From contig NZ_CP032678.1 in assembly GCF_003627215.1 (NCBI RefSeq), forward strand, positions 310,001 through 374,000: DNA of 64,000 nucleotides, in the 5' to 3' direction. This DNA comes from Pseudomonas sp. Leaf58 (GTDB lineage Bacteria; Pseudomonadota; Gammaproteobacteria; Pseudomonadales; Pseudomonadaceae). The position numbers and the translations under genes were made by a program. A model generated the notes under the pieces. It did not search any database. It worked only from the letters and a program-made list of their open reading frames with translations, and was not told the DNA's origin. Below, piece after piece: positions 8,434 to 17,355 of this stretch (the first letter of the stretch is position 1; every line of letters starts with the position of its first letter).

Positions 8434-9204
8434 TTACGGCTCTGGAAGGTCAAATTCCAGCTCAGGCTCAGCACTCGCCGCACCGCTCGGCAACACGGTG
8501 TTGTAGCCATTGGCAATGCAGTCGAAGTGCAGGATCCAGTGGCGCTCGCGGTCATTGATGTAGGCGGCCTTGTTTGGATGATCATCCGGCAGGGCGATGG
8601 TTTCGAGTGCCTGGAACTGCCAATCTGTCAGTGGCGTGGATTTGATAACCTGGTGGAATTTGGACTCGCTTGGATACGTCAGGTGTTGCCACCAGCGCAG
8701 GGTGATCGGCCTGATGGTCTGACCCACATAGCACTTGCCTGTGGAGAGCTGGCGGATCAGGTAAATCACTGCCGGTAGTTTGCCGCTGCAGACCAGGTCG
8801 TAATCCTTGATCCGGCGCAAGCGACCCTCTTCCGCACAGCTTTGTGAGCAAAAATCCGGGCCTGTATCGCGTTCGGCAGGGTTGTTGAATTTGTCGATGA
8901 TGCGGAAACGGGCCGTGCATTCCTTGCAATCCAGAAACGCAAACCGCCGTCGCATGACGTCATCCTCCGGGAGGATTTCACTGATCGACAGCAGAAAGGC
9001 ATGGTTTTTCAGGTCTTTCGTCAGCACACGCAGTGGAAACTGCCGCCCGTACTCCTCTTCGATCAGCAGCTTGGCCGCCTTTTTATTCGGGGCCTCGACC
9101 TTGTCGGAGAACAGGGGTGGCCATTCCCAATTCGAGTTGAATGCCCCCATCCCCAGCTGATCATCTGGCAAACGTCCTTTGATCTGGTAGTAAAACTCTG
9201 GCAC
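8434..9204 (-). CDS. GIY-YIG domain protein with Cys-rich zinc-like centre, 256 aa
   Basis: I choose the GTG at 9204 because AAGGAG lies 8 bases upstream; the longer frame has no ribosome site. The N-terminal 100 residues are unrecognised. A CKEC...CSQSC set near residues 115-150 could bind zinc. It is followed by VIYLIRQLSTGKCYVGQT, the GIY-YIG core in which 'IYL' and 'YVG' replace the canonical triads, with a downstream Arg/Trp helix (LRWWQHL) and RERHWI. GIY-YIG proteins cut DNA as homing, restriction or repair nucleases. The C-terminal tail is acidic. A TATATTG box lies 61 bases upstream. Confidence 0.8.
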   Translation of the reverse strand: MPEFYYQIKGRLPDDQLGMGAFNSNWEWPPLFSDKVEAPNKKAAKLLIEEEYGRQFPLRVLTKDLKNHAFLLSISEILPEDDVMRRRFAFLDCKECTARFRIIDKFNNPAERDTGPDFCSQSCAEEGRLRRIKDYDLVCSGKLPAVIYLIRQLSTGKCYVGQTIRPITLRWWQHLTYPSESKFHQVIKSTPLTDWQFQALETIALPDDHPNKAAYINDRERHWILHFDCIANGYNTVLPSGAASAEPELEFDLPEP

Positions 9205-9264
9205 GCCTAATCTCCTTTTTCTCTTGCTGGTCAGTGGCCAGCAAGCAACCATTTGTGCAATAAC

Positions 9265-9271
9265 CAATATA
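9265..9271 (-). promoter_or_regulatory. TATATTG box (minus)
   Basis: TATATTG on the minus strand, 61 bases upstream of the GTG at 9204. The distance is the same as for the box before the gene at 7840. Confidence 0.4.
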
Positions 9272-9282
9272 CCGCGAAGCCG

Positions 9283-10052
9283 TTATTCGGCCTCGGTCTC
9301 CGCCACGGGCAATGTCTTGATCTGCTCGATCTTGCGGATATAGACCTCCAGGCCTTCGAGCACCGACCCGTTCTTCGCCTCATGGCTGACAAACCGATGG
9401 ATCTGCGCACTCGGCAGCCGCTCGGCAAACAGTGCCACCAGCAGGTCACGGTTGGTCTGGCAGTCACGCAGGCACTGGCCATCCCCGTCACGCCGATCAA
9501 ACAGGACAAAACCTCGATCGACCAGGGACTGCTCCCACAAAGCCTTTTGTTCCTTGTCCGAAATCGGGGTCGCCGAATTGGTCAGCGGGTAATGCCCAAA
9601 GAGCCGGCAGGAAAAATCAGCTTTACAATTATATTGACCAAATTGGACTTCCCGGACATGGCCAAACCCGTCCAGTTTCCACCATCCATCAAGCTGCTCA
9701 ACCATCGAAGCGAGGGCTAGCTGCACATTGGCAGGATCTTGGGTGCTACCGATCAGTGCTTCCAGCCTGTGTACCTCCATGTTTGCTCTGCGCAGATCTG
9801 CATGGCGCTCTTCACTGTCCGCAGCCGCCTGAGTCGCAACTTCGAGCAGCTCGCCCAAGGCCTTGATATGGCTTTCAGTGATGTTCAGTACGCTGGATGC
9901 CAGGCCTCGCGTCAGGCTGGCGTCTTGGCTCTTAAACCAGAGCAGGGAGCCCAGGTTCTGCTGGATCTCTTGACCGTGCGCTGCAGCACCGCATCCTGAT
10001 CTGGGTTCAGGCTGATGTGCGTTTCATCGAATTGCGACTCATGTAATTCCAT
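9283..10052 (-). pseudogene. Frameshifted hypothetical gene
   Basis: An ATG at 10052 opens MELHESQFDETHISLNPDQD, which stays protein-like until about 9972 and then ends in a stop. In the next frame a well-behaved protein continues (EIQQNLGSLLWFKSQD, then GLASSVLNITESHIKALGEL) through to 9283. One missing base near 9972 restores a single protein of about 256 residues; the intact downstream part alone, from an ATG at 9858, is 191 residues. The product is soluble and contains CRLFGHYP and a DGDGQCLRDC segment. No family is recognised. It could be a decayed gene or an assembly error. Confidence 0.65.
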
Positions 10053-10123
10053 TGCTCAGCTCGCTCAGGGTGCCAGGTTTTGGGCTGGCACCGCAATTAT
10101 TGGACAAGTTCGTGACCCTCCAG

Positions 10124-10309
10124 TTAACCACCGCGTGTTGCGCCTGGCTGGATCTTCTCAAGCTTCATTTCACGAATGAATTTGTTCAGGTGGCCCAAAT
10201 GCGGATTTCGACCACCTGAAACAGCGCGGGAATACACCTCACAGCAAGCTTTTATATAAGCCAAGCTGTCCGACCCACCTAGTTTTTGGGTCTCGCAATC
10301 TCCCGCCAT
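10124..10309 (-). CDS. Small hypothetical protein, 61 aa
   Basis: The ATG at 10309 has GAGGAG 8 bases upstream. The product MAGDCETQKLGGSDSLAYIK is soluble and ends in a basic helix plus a Gly-rich tail. No family is recognised. The good ribosome site is the main support. Confidence 0.5.
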   Translation of the reverse strand: MAGDCETQKLGGSDSLAYIKACCEVYSRAVSGGRNPHLGHLNKFIREMKLEKIQPGATRGG

Positions 10310-10668
10310 ACGTACATCTCCTCGGTGTGATTGATTACCTGCAGCATAGCATTTCAGGCAAGCATTACAGACGTCTATTTAGCCTGCCACATTGCCATAT
10401 TTCAACCATTTAGGCCATAATTGTAATGGCAGCGTGGAGCGATCGGCTTCTTTAAGCAGGTGACTCTTCAGGGGGCCAGTAACGCTGGATGACCAATCGA
10501 CACCCCTGTTGACTTGGTAGCGCCGGGTGGAAATGGCCAGCCACGCGGGCACACGGCCACTCCCAGGGAGCGATCTCTGGGATTTTCTTTGCCTGAGGTG
10601 GGAAATGACTTGCTGGGCCGCGCCTGATCCTGAATCAGCGTCCAGTCGAGCGGCAATCTAGCGCAAGA
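10310..10668. other. Non-coding gap, no gene seen
   Basis: About 360 bases between the 61-residue gene and the HExxH protein. A 62-codon minus-strand frame (10468-10656) would start with TTG and has no ribosome site. I see no tRNA, repeat array or convincing terminator. Confidence 0.4.
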
Positions 10669-11901
10669 TCAGAAGGGCAGATCCCTGCCGGATATCTCAT
10701 AGCCAGGGTCTTCAGGCTTGCGGTCGACCGGTGCCGAATAGGGGAAGCCCATGTCATCGGCAAACGAGATGGTGCGGGTGAAGATTTTGCGCTTCTCCTG
10801 CTCGCTCAGGTCGCTGATGAAGCGGTTCTGATTGTTAGCCAAGGACTGCCTGACATCGTCTCGCAGGCGATCGACCAGCGCCTCGACCTGCGGGGTGGGG
10901 CAGCCCTTGCCAGTGCGGGCCATGGCCAGCCAACGCTGCGCAGTGATCTCATCGCGCACGGCCTGCATCGCCGGTGTCACCTGAGCGCCTGGCTCATCCG
11001 GGTTGACCAGGAAGCCATTCCGTTCGAAATGGTTGGCCATGGTCTCGCGCATGATCTTAGCAATCTCGGCCACTGACTTTTGCGTCATCGCCTTAGGATC
11101 AATGCCCTTGAGCAAGACATCCATGGCCCACACGGTGGTGTGATCCTGATTCTTCACCGAGATATCGGCCCGTCGCTCCAGCCGGAGCATATTGCTGAAA
11201 GCATCGAAGGTGCCGGTTTTCTGCGCGTAGAGAAGCACCATGCCGAGGTCGCCGGCTGTCTCCATCACGCTGCTGAAATACTGCGGGTCGAACTCATGCT
11301 CATTGCGGATGTTTACGCCATCCTCAATGTTGTACAGGCAGTGGGTAAGCTCATGCGCGGGAATGACAAAATCCAGAAGGTTCCGGTTCATGATCGTCGG
11401 GCTATTGGGGTTGTCCGTCCCAAAGTAAACCTTCGAGATGTTCCATGGTTTGGCGTAGCTTCTTATGACGCAGCCATTGGCCTCCTGCCCCGTTTCAGTG
11501 CGAGAGGCAAAGTAGGCCCTAGCATTCATCTGCACCTGGTCAAGCTCTGCAGGTGTGGCCCGCCAGGCATCCAGAACCACGCGAACACTGCGCATGAACG
11601 GTACGTAGGAAGAAAACTGCCCCTGCTCAATGACATTGACCGGGCCCAGGTTGCCCTCAAAGCGCGTGCCCTCCACTGGAATGGGGTTGATTAGGTCGTT
11701 GGCGCGGACAAGGTGCGCAAGGCCTGGCACTACACCGGCTATGGCGAGACTGATCACAGCGCCGCCGATGAATTGTTGAGGGCGCTTGATCAGGGGGCGG
11801 GTTTTGAGCTTGGCCGGCAGGTTGAACAGAATACTTGCCTGCTCGCCTTGAGAGACAGCAATCACCTCATCCACTTGCCGCTTATTGTCCACAATCACCA
11901 C
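10669..11901 (-). CDS. Membrane-anchored putative zinc metallopeptidase (HELTH), 410 aa
   Basis: An N-terminal cytosolic stretch of about 42 residues is followed by one hydrophobic segment (about 43-65, IGGAVISLAIAGVVPGLAHL), which fits a signal anchor with the rest in the periplasm. HELTH at about 183-187, inside DFVIPAHELTHCLYN, is the zinc-binding HExxH. A second candidate ligand lies about 31 residues later in METAGDLGMVLL, as in gluzincin-type peptidases. The protein at 33819 shares this layout (AAHELSHCFN, then RETYADFSAALL) and a Cys before the active site, so the two are distant paralogs. Substrate unknown. Confidence 0.75.
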   Translation of the reverse strand: MVIVDNKRQVDEVIAVSQGEQASILFNLPAKLKTRPLIKRPQQFIGGAVISLAIAGVVPGLAHLVRANDLINPIPVEGTRFEGNLGPVNVIEQGQFSSYVPFMRSVRVVLDAWRATPAELDQVQMNARAYFASRTETGQEANGCVIRSYAKPWNISKVYFGTDNPNSPTIMNRNLLDFVIPAHELTHCLYNIEDGVNIRNEHEFDPQYFSSVMETAGDLGMVLLYAQKTGTFDAFSNMLRLERRADISVKNQDHTTVWAMDVLLKGIDPKAMTQKSVAEIAKIMRETMANHFERNGFLVNPDEPGAQVTPAMQAVRDEITAQRWLAMARTGKGCPTPQVEALVDRLRDDVRQSLANNQNRFISDLSEQEKRKIFTRTISFADDMGFPYSAPVDRKPEDPGYEISGRDLPF

Positions 11902-12059
11902 CAGAAGTTTTTTGGAGAAGATAGCGTCCGTCTAGCGCTCTGACGGTTCGCTTATTTCCCGACTGGTGATTATTGTAGAGAAGGCGAAAGAGGGCATGCA
12001 AGGCCCATAATTATCGGGATTTCCGCCTGAATGTGCTCTGCTGCGCGAGTTGAGCGCGG

Positions 12060-13646
12060 CTACAGACCCAGGTCACGGCCCAGGGCTTGCTCCCAAAGGT
12101 CTTCCGGTAAATGCTGGCCGGTGGTCTGAAGTTCCTCTCCAGTGACATTGAGCAATAACATGGTGTCAGCGCAAAGCCGCTCCGATTTTGCAAGACAATC
12201 AATGGTCAACTGACGGATCGGGGGCGTGAGCTGCAACAAGGTCTTTTCTGGAAGCTTGGGCCGCATCGACGGAATCCAGCTTTGGTGAATTGCCCAGTAT
12301 TTGTAACGTGCGGCAACTGAGGCACACACCCCACTGATAAAGACAGCAGCCTCGGGCGCATTCAAGGCGTCAAAGTCCACAACCCTTTCGAGCTCTTCGT
12401 AGGGTATGCTGGGCAACGTGGCTGCTGGATTTAGCACAGCTTTCAGGCCATCGGTATAACCCCCCTCACGGGCTAGGAGATTGGCCTGCACTTCGTGCGT
12501 TGCCCCACCTCCAAGTGCGTCATCGAATCCGATGTTGAAACCAGCGCGGCCCAAACAGTCCAGCTGGAACGCCAGCAGTGACTGTGGATTCCAGCTTCCT
12601 GGGTGGTAGATCAATGCCAATGGCCCGCCCAGCAGCTTGCGGTGCTGATCCCCAATCAACAGATGCTGCCTGATAGCTTGACCGGAAACTTCATCACGGG
12701 CTGGCGCCAGTCTCCGCAAGGCTTCAGGGTCAAAATAGAAGAGATTGATCAACACGCCGCGAAACACAGCATCACCCAATACGGCATCTATTTTCAGGGC
12801 CTGGCAAATTGCTGTCATGACAATGCGCAACTGCTTGATGAGGCGTTTTGTCCCAACCCCCTCCAGGTGGCAAAGGAGTCCGATCGGATACACCGCCACG
12901 TTCACACAGGTTGCCAGCTCATTGCCTGTGGCGACCCTGCCATTTAAAATGTCTTGGATTAGGTAGCGTGAAACTTGGTCAAGGGTCACACCGTGCGCCA
13001 CTTCGCCTTTGAATACCGCGACAAACAAGTCATACAGCCCCACGTCACCGCTACGATTGTCGCCTTCACGTACCTGTGGGCGATGGTTCGCCCGGATATT
13101 ATCAATGTGTTCTTGCGTATATCGGCTGACTGGATCAGTGCCTAGGGTGGAACGCCGGCCTTTCCCAAAGATCTCAAATCCACAGCGTGCATAGATGGAT
13201 GAATCAAATCTTTTGCCGGCCTCTGAGGTTATATACAGCACATGCACCAGCCGTCGAATGACCGACAGCTTGGCATCGAACAGTGGCATCAGGGGTGGCA
13301 GGCCTACACCGAGCATGATATGCCTTGGGTTGATCAATAGATGCTGATCGACCAATCGCTCATAAAAATCAGTCAGGGTGTCCTGACCGTAGCTGTGCAG
13401 GAACGCCAGGCAAAATGTCAGGACGGCGCGTAGGTCGGCGCCGTTACACAGCCGGTTTTCCAGAAATTCATGGTGAAACGCCCTGAAATCACTGGCACTT
13501 TGATGGTGCCATAGCGCAATGCGCCTTGGCAGGTCGGTGTCGTCACCGGGCAGTTGTTTTCGGCATGCGCGGGAGTACTCGCCGATCAGGGCAGTCGTTT
13601 TTTCGCCGAAGGCGTCTGCTGTGAAATTTTTGAAAATGATGGTCAT
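12060..13646 (-). CDS. Tail-motif family protein (ends GRDLGL), 528 aa
   Basis: I use the ATG at 13646; a TTG lies one codon upstream. The start MTIIFKNFTADAFGEK closely resembles that of the protein at 45371 (LLTFIFKNFTREQFSE). It keeps a version of each family core: VAVYPIGLLCHLEGVG near residue 250, VLINLFYFDPEALRRL near 310, and a GGPLALI segment. It ends QALGRDLGL, matching the shared C-terminal rule. The protein is soluble and helical with no known domain. It lies 27 kb away from the tandem array, so the family is dispersed as well as clustered. Confidence 0.8.
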   Translation of the reverse strand: MTIIFKNFTADAFGEKTTALIGEYSRACRKQLPGDDTDLPRRIALWHHQSASDFRAFHHEFLENRLCNGADLRAVLTFCLAFLHSYGQDTLTDFYERLVDQHLLINPRHIMLGVGLPPLMPLFDAKLSVIRRLVHVLYITSEAGKRFDSSIYARCGFEIFGKGRRSTLGTDPVSRYTQEHIDNIRANHRPQVREGDNRSGDVGLYDLFVAVFKGEVAHGVTLDQVSRYLIQDILNGRVATGNELATCVNVAVYPIGLLCHLEGVGTKRLIKQLRIVMTAICQALKIDAVLGDAVFRGVLINLFYFDPEALRRLAPARDEVSGQAIRQHLLIGDQHRKLLGGPLALIYHPGSWNPQSLLAFQLDCLGRAGFNIGFDDALGGGATHEVQANLLAREGGYTDGLKAVLNPAATLPSIPYEELERVVDFDALNAPEAAVFISGVCASVAARYKYWAIHQSWIPSMRPKLPEKTLLQLTPPIRQLTIDCLAKSERLCADTMLLLNVTGEELQTTGQHLPEDLWEQALGRDLGL

Positions 13647-13723
13647 CAAGACCTCGAACCTTGCGCAATGGCAGCTACGTTAGCAGCTTCTGGATTCAAT
13701 GTACTCGCTAGGCTGTGCAGCGC

Positions 13724-14143
13724 TCAGGTGGCGTTTTGTCCTGGCGGGCACAGCAACATGTCTTGCTTGATCGCCAGGAACCTGAGCGCAGCATCTCGTG
13801 TAGCCGCTTCCAGCGAGTCTGCGGTGCCCCAACTGTAGCCGTTGTAGGCGCTGCCGATCTCCCATGCCCAGGTTTCCGGGTACGAGGCAATGATGCCCTT
13901 ACCAATGGAAAGCTCGATCGCACTGTCCGGCATTTCGGTTGGTGACTCGTTGCCCAGTCCTGCACTGAATTGGGCCAGCTGGGCTGCAGCCTCGGCATAG
14001 GCATCCATTTGGGATGCCGCAACACCTCGGCGCAGCGCCAGGTTGTCGCCGTAGATTTCCCAGCCCCAGGATTGCGGGGAATCTGGACTCAAGCCCAGCG
14101 CCACTCTGAGGGTAAGGGTTTCTTCCTTTTCGCCGTTGGACAT
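13724..14143 (-). CDS. Hypothetical protein with internal duplication, 139 aa
   Basis: The protein contains two copies of one unit. SWGWEIYGDNLALRRGVAAS, followed by an Ala-rich helix, recurs as TWAWEIGSAYNGYSWGTADS, also followed by an Ala-rich helix. Each unit is about 45-55 residues with a conserved [ST]W[GA]WEI. No signal peptide or known family. A TATATTG box lies 46 bases upstream of the ATG at 14143. Confidence 0.7.
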   Translation of the reverse strand: MSNGEKEETLTLRVALGLSPDSPQSWGWEIYGDNLALRRGVAASQMDAYAEAAAQLAQFSAGLGNESPTEMPDSAIELSIGKGIIASYPETWAWEIGSAYNGYSWGTADSLEAATRDAALRFLAIKQDMLLCPPGQNAT

Positions 14144-14188
14144 AGTGCAGAATCTCGCAGATTAAAGTGGGGGTGTTGATGTGCTTGC

Positions 14189-14195
14189 CAATATA
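14189..14195 (-). promoter_or_regulatory. TATATTG box (minus)
   Basis: TATATTG on the minus strand, 46 bases upstream of the gene starting at 14143, between that gene and the efflux-operon terminator. Confidence 0.4.
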
Positions 14196-14204
14196 CATGA
14201 TAAG

Positions 14205-14230
14205 TAAAAAAGGCGCTCGATGAGCGCCTT
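14205..14230 (-). terminator. Rho-independent terminator of the efflux operon
   Basis: AAGGCGCTC and GAGCGCCTT form a perfect 9-bp stem with a 3-base loop (14210-14230). On the minus strand it is followed by a run of T. It lies just after the RND gene stop. Confidence 0.85.
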
Positions 14231-14250
14231 GTTTACAATCGTCTGCACCC

Positions 14251-17200
14251 TCACGGCTGAGGGTCTACCTTCACCTGTTTCGATTTGCGAGAGGACAGCA
14301 GCATGAAGAACAGCGGCACGAAGATCGTCGCCACGAAGGTTGCGGCCAGCATGCCGCCAAACACGCCCGTGCCCATGGATTTGCGTGCGGCGGCCCCGGC
14401 GCCACTGGACACCACCAGTGGGAGCACGCCGAGGGTGAACGCCAGAGAGGTCATCACGATGGGGCGGAAACGTAGCTTAGCCGCTTGCAGCGAAGCCTCG
14501 ATTAGGCCGACCCCCTTATCGAGCTGTTGCTGTGCGAACTCAACGATCAGAATGGCGTTTTTTGCAGACAAACCGATCAGCACCACCAGGCCGATCTGGA
14601 AGTACACGTCATTGGGCATGCCACGTAGCAGAATGGCCCCGAATGCTCCGAGCAGGGCGAAGGGAATACTCAGGATCACGGCCAGCGGCAGGCCCCATTT
14701 TTCATACTGCGCCGCCAGGATCAGGAACACCATCACGATGGCAAATCCGAAAGCCAGGTAGGTGGTGGAGCCGCTGTTTTGCTCCTGGTAGGCCTGACCT
14801 GTCCACTCGACATGATAGCTGTCAGGAAGCACGTTGCTGGCAACCACTGCGACTGCCTTGATTGCGTCACCGGAGCTGACGCCCTTGGCGGCACTGCCAG
14901 TGATCTTGGCGGCGACAAAACCGTTGAAGCGCTCCAGGCTTTCCGGGCCGTTTTTCATTTCTACCTTGACCAGCACCGAGAGCGGCACCAGCTCATTCGC
15001 CGTGTTGCGCACATATAGCGCAGTGATGTCTGTTGGCGCACTGCGGTACTGCTGATCGGCTTGCACCTGGACGCGGTAGGTGCGGCCCGAGAGGTTGAAG
15101 TCGTTGACGTAAATCGACCCAATCGTGCTTTGCAGAGTGCTGTAGAGGTCTTGCAGGGACACACCCATGGAAACGGCCTTCTCCTCATCGACATCCACAT
15201 ACAGCTGTGGCACTTGCGCCCGGTAGAAGGTGTTGATGCTGGCGAAATGCGGATCTGCCTTGAGCGCCGCCACCAGCTTGTCCAGTTGCTTGGCCAGCGA
15301 CTGGGGATCCCCGTCATCACGGTTTTGCAGGTAGAACTCAAACCCACCGGTCGAACCCAGACCCATGATCGCGGGCGGGTTGAACATCATGGCCAGGCCA
15401 TCGTTCATGCTCATACCAATGCCCATGAACTTGCCCGCGATGTCCATCGCGGTCACTGTGCGCTCGTCCCAGGGTTTCAAGGCCACGAACAGGGCGCCGG
15501 AGTTGCTTTTGTTGCCGCCACCGATGAAATCCATGCCACTGATGCTGAAGACGCTTTTCACGGATTCATCAGCCATCATTTTCTGGCGAAAGTTCTCGAT
15601 GAAGGCCGTGGTGCGCGAGAGCGAAGCGTTGTCTGGTAGCTGAATCGAGCCCATCAGCATACCCTGGTCTTCCGCTGGCACAAAGCTGGTCGAGGTGGTC
15701 TTGGCCAAGGTCACGGTGCCGGCGCAAACCAGCAGGAATACAAGGGCGGTGGTCACCTTGTTTCTAAGGGTCTTGCCCACCAACCAGGTGTAGCCAGAGG
15801 TGAGACGCTCAAACCGGGCGTTGAATCCGGCGAAGAACTTGCCCTCGACTTTGTGAGGCTTGAGCAGCAGGGCGCACAGCGCAGGCGTCAGGGTCAGCGC
15901 AACGACACCCGAGAGTGCGACCGCCAGCGCCACCGTCACGGCAAACTGTTGGTACAGGGTGCCAGCAATGCCCCCCAGGAACGACACAGGGATGAATACC
16001 GAGCACAGCACAAGGACGATCGCCACCAATGCCCCTGAGACCTCCTGCATGGCCTCTATCGACGCCTGGCGGGCAGACAAGCCCTTCTCATGCATGAGCC
16101 GCTCAACGTTCTCCAGCACGACGATGGCGTCATCCACGACGATACCGATCGCCAGCACCATGGCAAACAGCGTGAGGGTATTGATCGAGAAGCCCAACAC
16201 CCAGAGGCCGGCAAGGGTGCCCACCAGCGACACCGGCACCGCCAGGATCGGAATCAGGGTTGCGCGCCAGTTCTGCAGGAACAGGAACACCACCAGGATG
16301 ACCAGAATCATGGCCTCAACCAGGGTCTTGATCACCTCGTCAATCGAAACACTGATGAAGGTCGTGGTGTCGTAGGCGGTCTTCACCGACACGCCGTGTG
16401 GGAACTGTTTGCTCAAACTGGCCATCTTGGCCTTGACTGCATCGGCGACATCCAGGGCGTTAGCACCGGTCTGCAGGTTGATGCCGAGGCCAATGGCTGG
16501 AGCGCCATCCATGAACGTGGTAGACGAATAACTCTGCGCCCCGAGCTCTACGCGGGCAATATCCTTGAGGTGTACCACGCCTTTCTGCGCGTCCTGACGC
16601 ACGATGATGTGCTCGAACTGTGCCGGGCTGATCAAGCGTCCTTTGGCGGTGACGGTGAAGGTCAGTTGCTGGGATCCGGCGACAGGCTCATCGCCAATCT
16701 TGCCGATCGCATTTTGATTGTTTTGGCTGGCAATCGCCGACGTCACATCGGTCATGGTGATGCCCAATGCGGCCATTTTTTCCGGGTTGATCCAGGCACG
16801 CAAGGAATAGCTCTTTTCACCAAAGATTTGCACATCGCCCACGCCTGGTACCCTTTTGAGGTCATCGACCAAGTTCAAGGAGGCGTAGTTGGAAAGTTCA
16901 AGGGCCGAGCGGCTGTTATCTGGGGAAACCAGCGCCAGCACCATCAGCATGTCACTGCTGCGCTTGCGCACGGTGACGCCATTGCGGTTCACGTCCTCGG
17001 GCAAACGTGCCGTGACGGCCTGCAGGCGGTTCTGAATATCCACCACGGCCATGTCGATGTCTGTGCCAACCTCGAAGGTCGCGGTCAGTCGCATGCCGCC
17101 ATCGGAGCTTGAGGTCGAGTTGTAATACAGCAGGCCAGGCACGCCGTTGAGGACATCTTCGATCGGCGCGGCGACCACCTTGGCCAGGGTCTCAGCACTG

Positions 17201-17355
17201 GCCCCGGTGTACGTGGCGCTGATATTCACCGTGGGCGGGGAAATGGCGGGGTATTGCATCACCGGTAAGCCCAGCGAAGCCAGGGTGCCGGCGATGATGA
17301 TGATCAGGCTGATGACCGTCGAGAAAATCGGTCGCTTGATGAAGAAACTGGTCAT
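14251..17355 (-). CDS. RND (HAE1-type) multidrug efflux inner-membrane pump, 1034 aa
   Basis: The length and sequence are those of AcrB/MexB/MexF-type proton-drug antiporters. It begins FFIKRPIFSTVISLIIIIAG, keeps the family's PAISPPTVNI segment, and has the proton-relay Asp pair in IGIVVDDAIVVLENVER of TM4. Two sets of six transmembrane segments flank two large periplasmic loops. It exchanges protons for drugs or solvents and works with an adaptor and an outer-membrane channel. The adaptor gene is directly upstream with a 4-base overlap; no channel gene is nearby, so a chromosomal OprM/TolC-type protein would be needed. No frame damage is seen. The drug range cannot be read from the sequence. 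Confidence 0.95.
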   Translation of the reverse strand: MTSFFIKRPIFSTVISLIIIIAGTLASLGLPVMQYPAISPPTVNISATYTGASAETLAKVVAAPIEDVLNGVPGLLYYNSTSSSDGGMRLTATFEVGTDIDMAVVDIQNRLQAVTARLPEDVNRNGVTVRKRSSDMLMVLALVSPDNSRSALELSNYASLNLVDDLKRVPGVGDVQIFGEKSYSLRAWINPEKMAALGITMTDVTSAIASQNNQNAIGKIGDEPVAGSQQLTFTVTAKGRLISPAQFEHIIVRQDAQKGVVHLKDIARVELGAQSYSSTTFMDGAPAIGLGINLQTGANALDVADAVKAKMASLSKQFPHGVSVKTAYDTTTFISVSIDEVIKTLVEAMILVILVVFLFLQNWRATLIPILAVPVSLVGTLAGLWVLGFSINTLTLFAMVLAIGIVVDDAIVVLENVERLMHEKGLSARQASIEAMQEVSGALVAIVLVLCSVFIPVSFLGGIAGTLYQQFAVTVALAVALSGVVALTLTPALCALLLKPHKVEGKFFAGFNARFERLTSGYTWLVGKTLRNKVTTALVFLLVCAGTVTLAKTTSTSFVPAEDQGMLMGSIQLPDNASLSRTTAFIENFRQKMMADESVKSVFSISGMDFIGGGNKSNSGALFVALKPWDERTVTAMDIAGKFMGIGMSMNDGLAMMFNPPAIMGLGSTGGFEFYLQNRDDGDPQSLAKQLDKLVAALKADPHFASINTFYRAQVPQLYVDVDEEKAVSMGVSLQDLYSTLQSTIGSIYVNDFNLSGRTYRVQVQADQQYRSAPTDITALYVRNTANELVPLSVLVKVEMKNGPESLERFNGFVAAKITGSAAKGVSSGDAIKAVAVVASNVLPDSYHVEWTGQAYQEQNSGSTTYLAFGFAIVMVFLILAAQYEKWGLPLAVILSIPFALLGAFGAILLRGMPNDVYFQIGLVVLIGLSAKNAILIVEFAQQQLDKGVGLIEASLQAAKLRFRPIVMTSLAFTLGVLPLVVSSGAGAAARKSMGTGVFGGMLAATFVATIFVPLFFMLLSSRKSKQVKVDPQP

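Noticed and set aside
10468..10656. 62-codon minus-strand frame
   Set aside because: TTG start without a ribosome site and a Pro/Gly-rich, unstructured translation.
16090..17112. 340-codon plus-strand frame inside the RND pump gene
   Set aside because: Antisense of a well-conserved transporter; its His-rich translation is typical of a shadow frame.
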